A stretch of 6,292 nucleotides of DNA from FEN-727 sp036508635 (GTDB lineage: Bacteria > Actinomycetota > Geothermincolia > Fen-727 > Anoxymicrobiaceae): positions 1 to 6,292 of the forward strand of contig DATCGY010000216.1 in assembly GCA_036508635.1 (NCBI GenBank), written 5' to 3'. This document shows, piece by piece, positions 5,582-6,292 of this stretch; the stretch's first letter is position 1, and each line of letters starts with the position of its first letter. The translations under genes were made by a program, and so were the position numbers. The notes below the pieces were generated by a model. The model did no database searches, was not told where the DNA came from, and was given only the letters and a program-made list of their open reading frames with translations.

Positions 5582-6292
5582 TTATCTCCCTGCAAGTATT
5601 TGCTGAGGGACGTCAGGGGCGCGGAGCCTGTAGCCCACCCCGGGCTGAGTGATGATGTAACAGGGCTTTGAAGGGTTGCGCTCGATCTTCTCTCGGAGGC
5701 GGCGGACCATTATCCTGACGCGGGTGTTATCGGCCGTCTTGCAACCACCCCAGATGCGAGCGAGGAGTTGCTCGTGCGTCACGACATGGCCGGCGTTCAT
5801 GATGAGCACCTTCAGGAGCTCGAATTCCGTAGGGGTCAGCGTGATCTCGGCGCCGGACACGGTCGCCGACCTCCTGGACAGGTTCACGCTCAGTTCACCG
5901 ATTGTAGCTTCCACCATGCTGTCATCCGGAACGAGGCGATGTAGCGCACCCCGTATATCGGCAAGTAGTTCATCGGGGTGCAGCCGGTCGCCGTGGATTA
6001 CGGCCGGCGCCACCTCGCCGAACCGGGCTCGTCCGCCTTTATGCTGGATCCATACTATGATCATGGGAGCGGCAGACCATTCCAGCACTGATTCTACGAC
6101 TTCACCGACGGTGGGCATTTTCATGTCGAGCACTATGAAGTCGACGTCGCGCGCCGCCGAGATATCGACAGGTGCTTCGGCTTCGCACAGGATCGACCCT
6201 CCGACGCAGTGCGCGACCTTGAGAAGAATGCGCGCCTCGGGGAAGCGCGGGCCGGTGCCCGGGAGAATTTCTTGAATGGAGGAGAGATGAAC
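5582..6292 (-). CDS. OmpR/PhoB-type response regulator with degenerate receiver (partial, start outside window)
   Basis: 236 codons are visible. The reading frame is open to the right edge and has no start codon before the receiver's third strand, so the true start lies beyond 6292. Residues about 1-120 align with a receiver domain; the phospho-acceptor aspartate is present (D56 in IVLDMKMP). Other conserved receiver residues are not: the acidic pair after strand 1 is replaced (ILPGTGPRF), the Thr/Ser after strand 4 is W81 (MIIVWIQ) and the conserved Lys is replaced (HGDRLHPDEL). Residues about 128-226 are a textbook winged-helix DNA-binding domain: LTPTEFELLKVLI, VVTHEQLLARIWG, then NTRVRIMVRRLREKIE and GVGYRLRAP. 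It should bind DNA, but control by standard phosphorylation is doubtful. No partner kinase is visible nearby. The first visible residues are uncertain because the gene is cut. Confidence 0.9.
   Translation of the reverse strand, partial: VHLSSIQEILPGTGPRFPEARILLKVAHCVGGSILCEAEAPVDISAARDVDFIVLDMKMPTVGEVVESVLEWSAAPMIIVWIQHKGGRARFGEVAPAVIHGDRLHPDELLADIRGALHRLVPDDSMVEATIGELSVNLSRRSATVSGAEITLTPTEFELLKVLIMNAGHVVTHEQLLARIWGGCKTADNTRVRIMVRRLREKIERNPSKPCYIITQPGVGYRLRAPDVPQQILAGR

Noticed and set aside
5457..5606. Protein-like frames on both strands between the response regulator and the epimerase
   Set aside because: The minus-strand frame (about 42 codons after the regulator's stop) has no start codon except one near its end. 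The plus-strand frame overlaps both flanking genes. Neither matches anything I recognise.
5676..6275. 199-codon plus-strand frame opposite the response regulator
   Set aside because: Serine/arginine-rich shadow of the intact DNA-binding domain on the other strand.

Overview
This 6.3 kb window is moderately GC-rich bacterial DNA. It carries seven protein genes, all on the minus strand, one tRNA-Ser gene on the plus strand, and an eroded histidine-kinase fragment on the plus strand. The gene set points to a Gram-positive anaerobe or facultative organism: a sortase, two cytosolic multi-[4Fe-4S] proteins, a small soluble b5-type haem protein, strong Shine-Dalgarno sequences and a tRNA with encoded CCA. 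A deep-branching anaerobic actinobacterium would fit, but that is inference; no marker gene here fixes the taxon.

Layout from left to right. At 34-67 there is a probable terminator for the first operon. At 105-1637 a MarR-type regulator is followed 27 bp later by a 358-aa iron-sulfur protein, read leftward as one operon. The marR promoter region holds a perfect 12+12 bp inverted repeat, the likely autoregulatory operator. At 1734-1970 lies a compact cytochrome b5-like gene. At 2084-2743 lies a class D/E-like sortase whose ribosome binding site sits inside a predicted hairpin. At 2780-2971, reading rightward, is the C-terminal ATPase end of a sensor histidine kinase with no start and no front end; its stop overlaps by 10 bp the stop of the next, convergent gene. 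At 2962-3948 lies a GlpC/HdrD-like protein with two [4Fe-4S] motifs and two CCG-type domains, the first of them degenerate. At 4169-4256 is tRNA-Ser(TGA). Its last 25 bases are repeated exactly at 4353-4377, which looks like the footprint of an integrated element. At 4420-5382 lies an extended-SDR NAD-dependent epimerase/dehydratase. From 5582 to the right edge is an OmpR/PhoB-type response regulator, cut by the window, whose receiver domain has lost most of its usual catalytic residues.

Functionally, the left two thirds is redox-flavoured: a haem protein, a regulator, a polyferredoxin-like protein and an Hdr-like electron-transfer protein, all apparently cytosolic. Whether they work together cannot be told from sequence. 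The sortase, epimerase and response regulator look like separate units. No gene-free stretch exceeds 300 bases. The larger gaps (1974-2083, 3949-4168, 4257-4419 and 5383-5581) are described below. I see no CRISPR array, transposase, integrase or plasmid origin. The most worthwhile leads are the kinase remnant, the tRNA-end duplication, the marR operator, the sortase leader hairpin and the degenerate receiver.
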